Origin: Mollicutes bacterium | Lineage (GTDB): Bacteria > Bacillota_I > Bacilli_A > Izemoplasmatales > Izemoplasmataceae | NCBI GenBank assembly: GCA_003551405.1 | Contig: PUMO01000082.1 | Coordinates: 1-5,501, forward strand | DNA length: 5,501 nt | Direction of reading: 5' to 3' | Shown: positions 5,137-5,501 of the stretch, piece after piece | How the letters are laid out: every line of letters begins with the position of its first letter | Position numbering within the stretch: the stretch's first letter is position 1 | Made by a program: the position numbers and the translations under genes | Notes under the pieces: model-generated | What the model was told of the DNA's origin: nothing | The model's database searches: none | What the model saw: the letters and a program-made list of their open reading frames with translations, nothing else

Positions 5137-5501
5137 ATGCAACCACATGACGATGTCGAGGCGGTCATTCGCCAACACTCAAAAACCTTTTATAAAGCAT
5201 TTAGTAAACTCCCAGAACAAAAAAGACGCGCGGTCTTTTCCATTTACGCTGTATGCCGGAAAATTGACGATGCCATTGATGTGGAAAACGATTTTGACCA
5301 ACTCAACCGTTTGAAGGAAAACATCAAAGATACGTTTGAAGGACGTGTCCCCAATCAACCCCTATTTAAAGCGTTTCACGAAACCATTACACGCTTTCCC
5401 GCTTCAGTTGCGCCTTACATGGAACTGATTGATGGCATGCGTGACGATTATTATAACCGTTCAATCGTCACCGAAAAAGACCTTGATGCTTACTGTTATA
5501 A
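5137..5501 (+). CDS. crtM: Squalene/phytoene synthase family, CrtM-like (dehydrosqualene synthase), 3' part cut by window edge
   Basis: The first 121 codons are present; the family is about 280-300 residues. The enzyme condenses two prenyl diphosphates head to head. In Bacillota CrtM, two farnesyl diphosphates give 4,4'-diapophytoene, the first committed step of C30 carotenoids. Visible signatures are HSKTFYKAFSKLP (14-26, substrate pocket), the first Asp-rich motif in AVCRKIDDAID (38-48, DDxxD), and MELIDGMRDD (95-104) before AYCY (118-121). The phrase AVxxIYAVCRKIDDxIDV is close to staphylococcal CrtM, but a C40 phytoene synthase cannot be excluded. The second Asp-rich motif lies beyond the window. 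The start is fixed by GAGGGGGG (5123-5130), 6 nt upstream. The partner desaturase (crtN), often adjacent, is not visible and could follow. Confidence 0.92.
   Translation, partial: MQPHDDVEAVIRQHSKTFYKAFSKLPEQKRRAVFSIYAVCRKIDDAIDVENDFDQLNRLKENIKDTFEGRVPNQPLFKAFHETITRFPASVAPYMELIDGMRDDYYNRSIVTEKDLDAYCY

Overview
The window looks like a chromosomal segment of a Gram-positive-type bacterium, most likely Bacillota (Bacilli or a close relative). The evidence is strong GGAGG-type ribosome binding sites, textbook TATAAT (often TGn-extended) promoters, several lipoproteins with Cys lipoboxes, a CpsB/CapC-type PHP phosphatase and a CrtM-like C30 carotenoid synthase. GC content is mid-40s percent by eye. 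TGA is used as a stop and TGG encodes Trp, so the code is standard. No species can be named from this sequence.

Layout, left to right. (1) 1-483, minus: N-terminal 161 codons of a PHP-family protein-tyrosine phosphatase with its own promoter. (2) 581-619: terminator hairpin of the next gene. (3) 623-2146, minus: a 507-aa lipoprotein with three collagen-like Gly-X-Y tracts alternating with about 30-residue beta units, followed by OB-fold-like sequence. (4) 2227-3077, minus: a decayed, internally deleted and multiply frameshifted 5'-nucleotidase lipoprotein gene, visible only by joining reading frames. (5) 3077-3733, minus: intact pyroglutamyl peptidase I (pcp), whose stop overlaps the pseudogene's old start as TGATG. 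(6) 3734-3863: divergent promoter region. (7) 3864-5069, plus: a thermonuclease-domain lipoprotein with all SNase catalytic residues and an OB-like C-terminal half. (8) 5070-5136: a strong promoter whose -35 box lies inside a perfect inverted repeat. (9) 5137-5501, plus: first 121 codons of a squalene/phytoene synthase family enzyme, closest in motif pattern to CrtM.

Functionally, the middle of the window codes for scavenging at the cell surface and in the cytoplasm. A surface nuclease cuts nucleic acid, an ancestral surface 5'-nucleotidase (now dead) would have dephosphorylated nucleotides, and pyroglutamyl peptidase trims blocked peptides. The most notable observations are the hidden nucleotidase pseudogene, the possible shared OB-like architecture of the two lipoproteins, and the palindromes overlapping promoters of crtM and the collagen-like lipoprotein gene. 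I see no CRISPR array, tRNA, rRNA, insertion sequence or defence system, and nothing that amounts to an obviously new multi-gene system.
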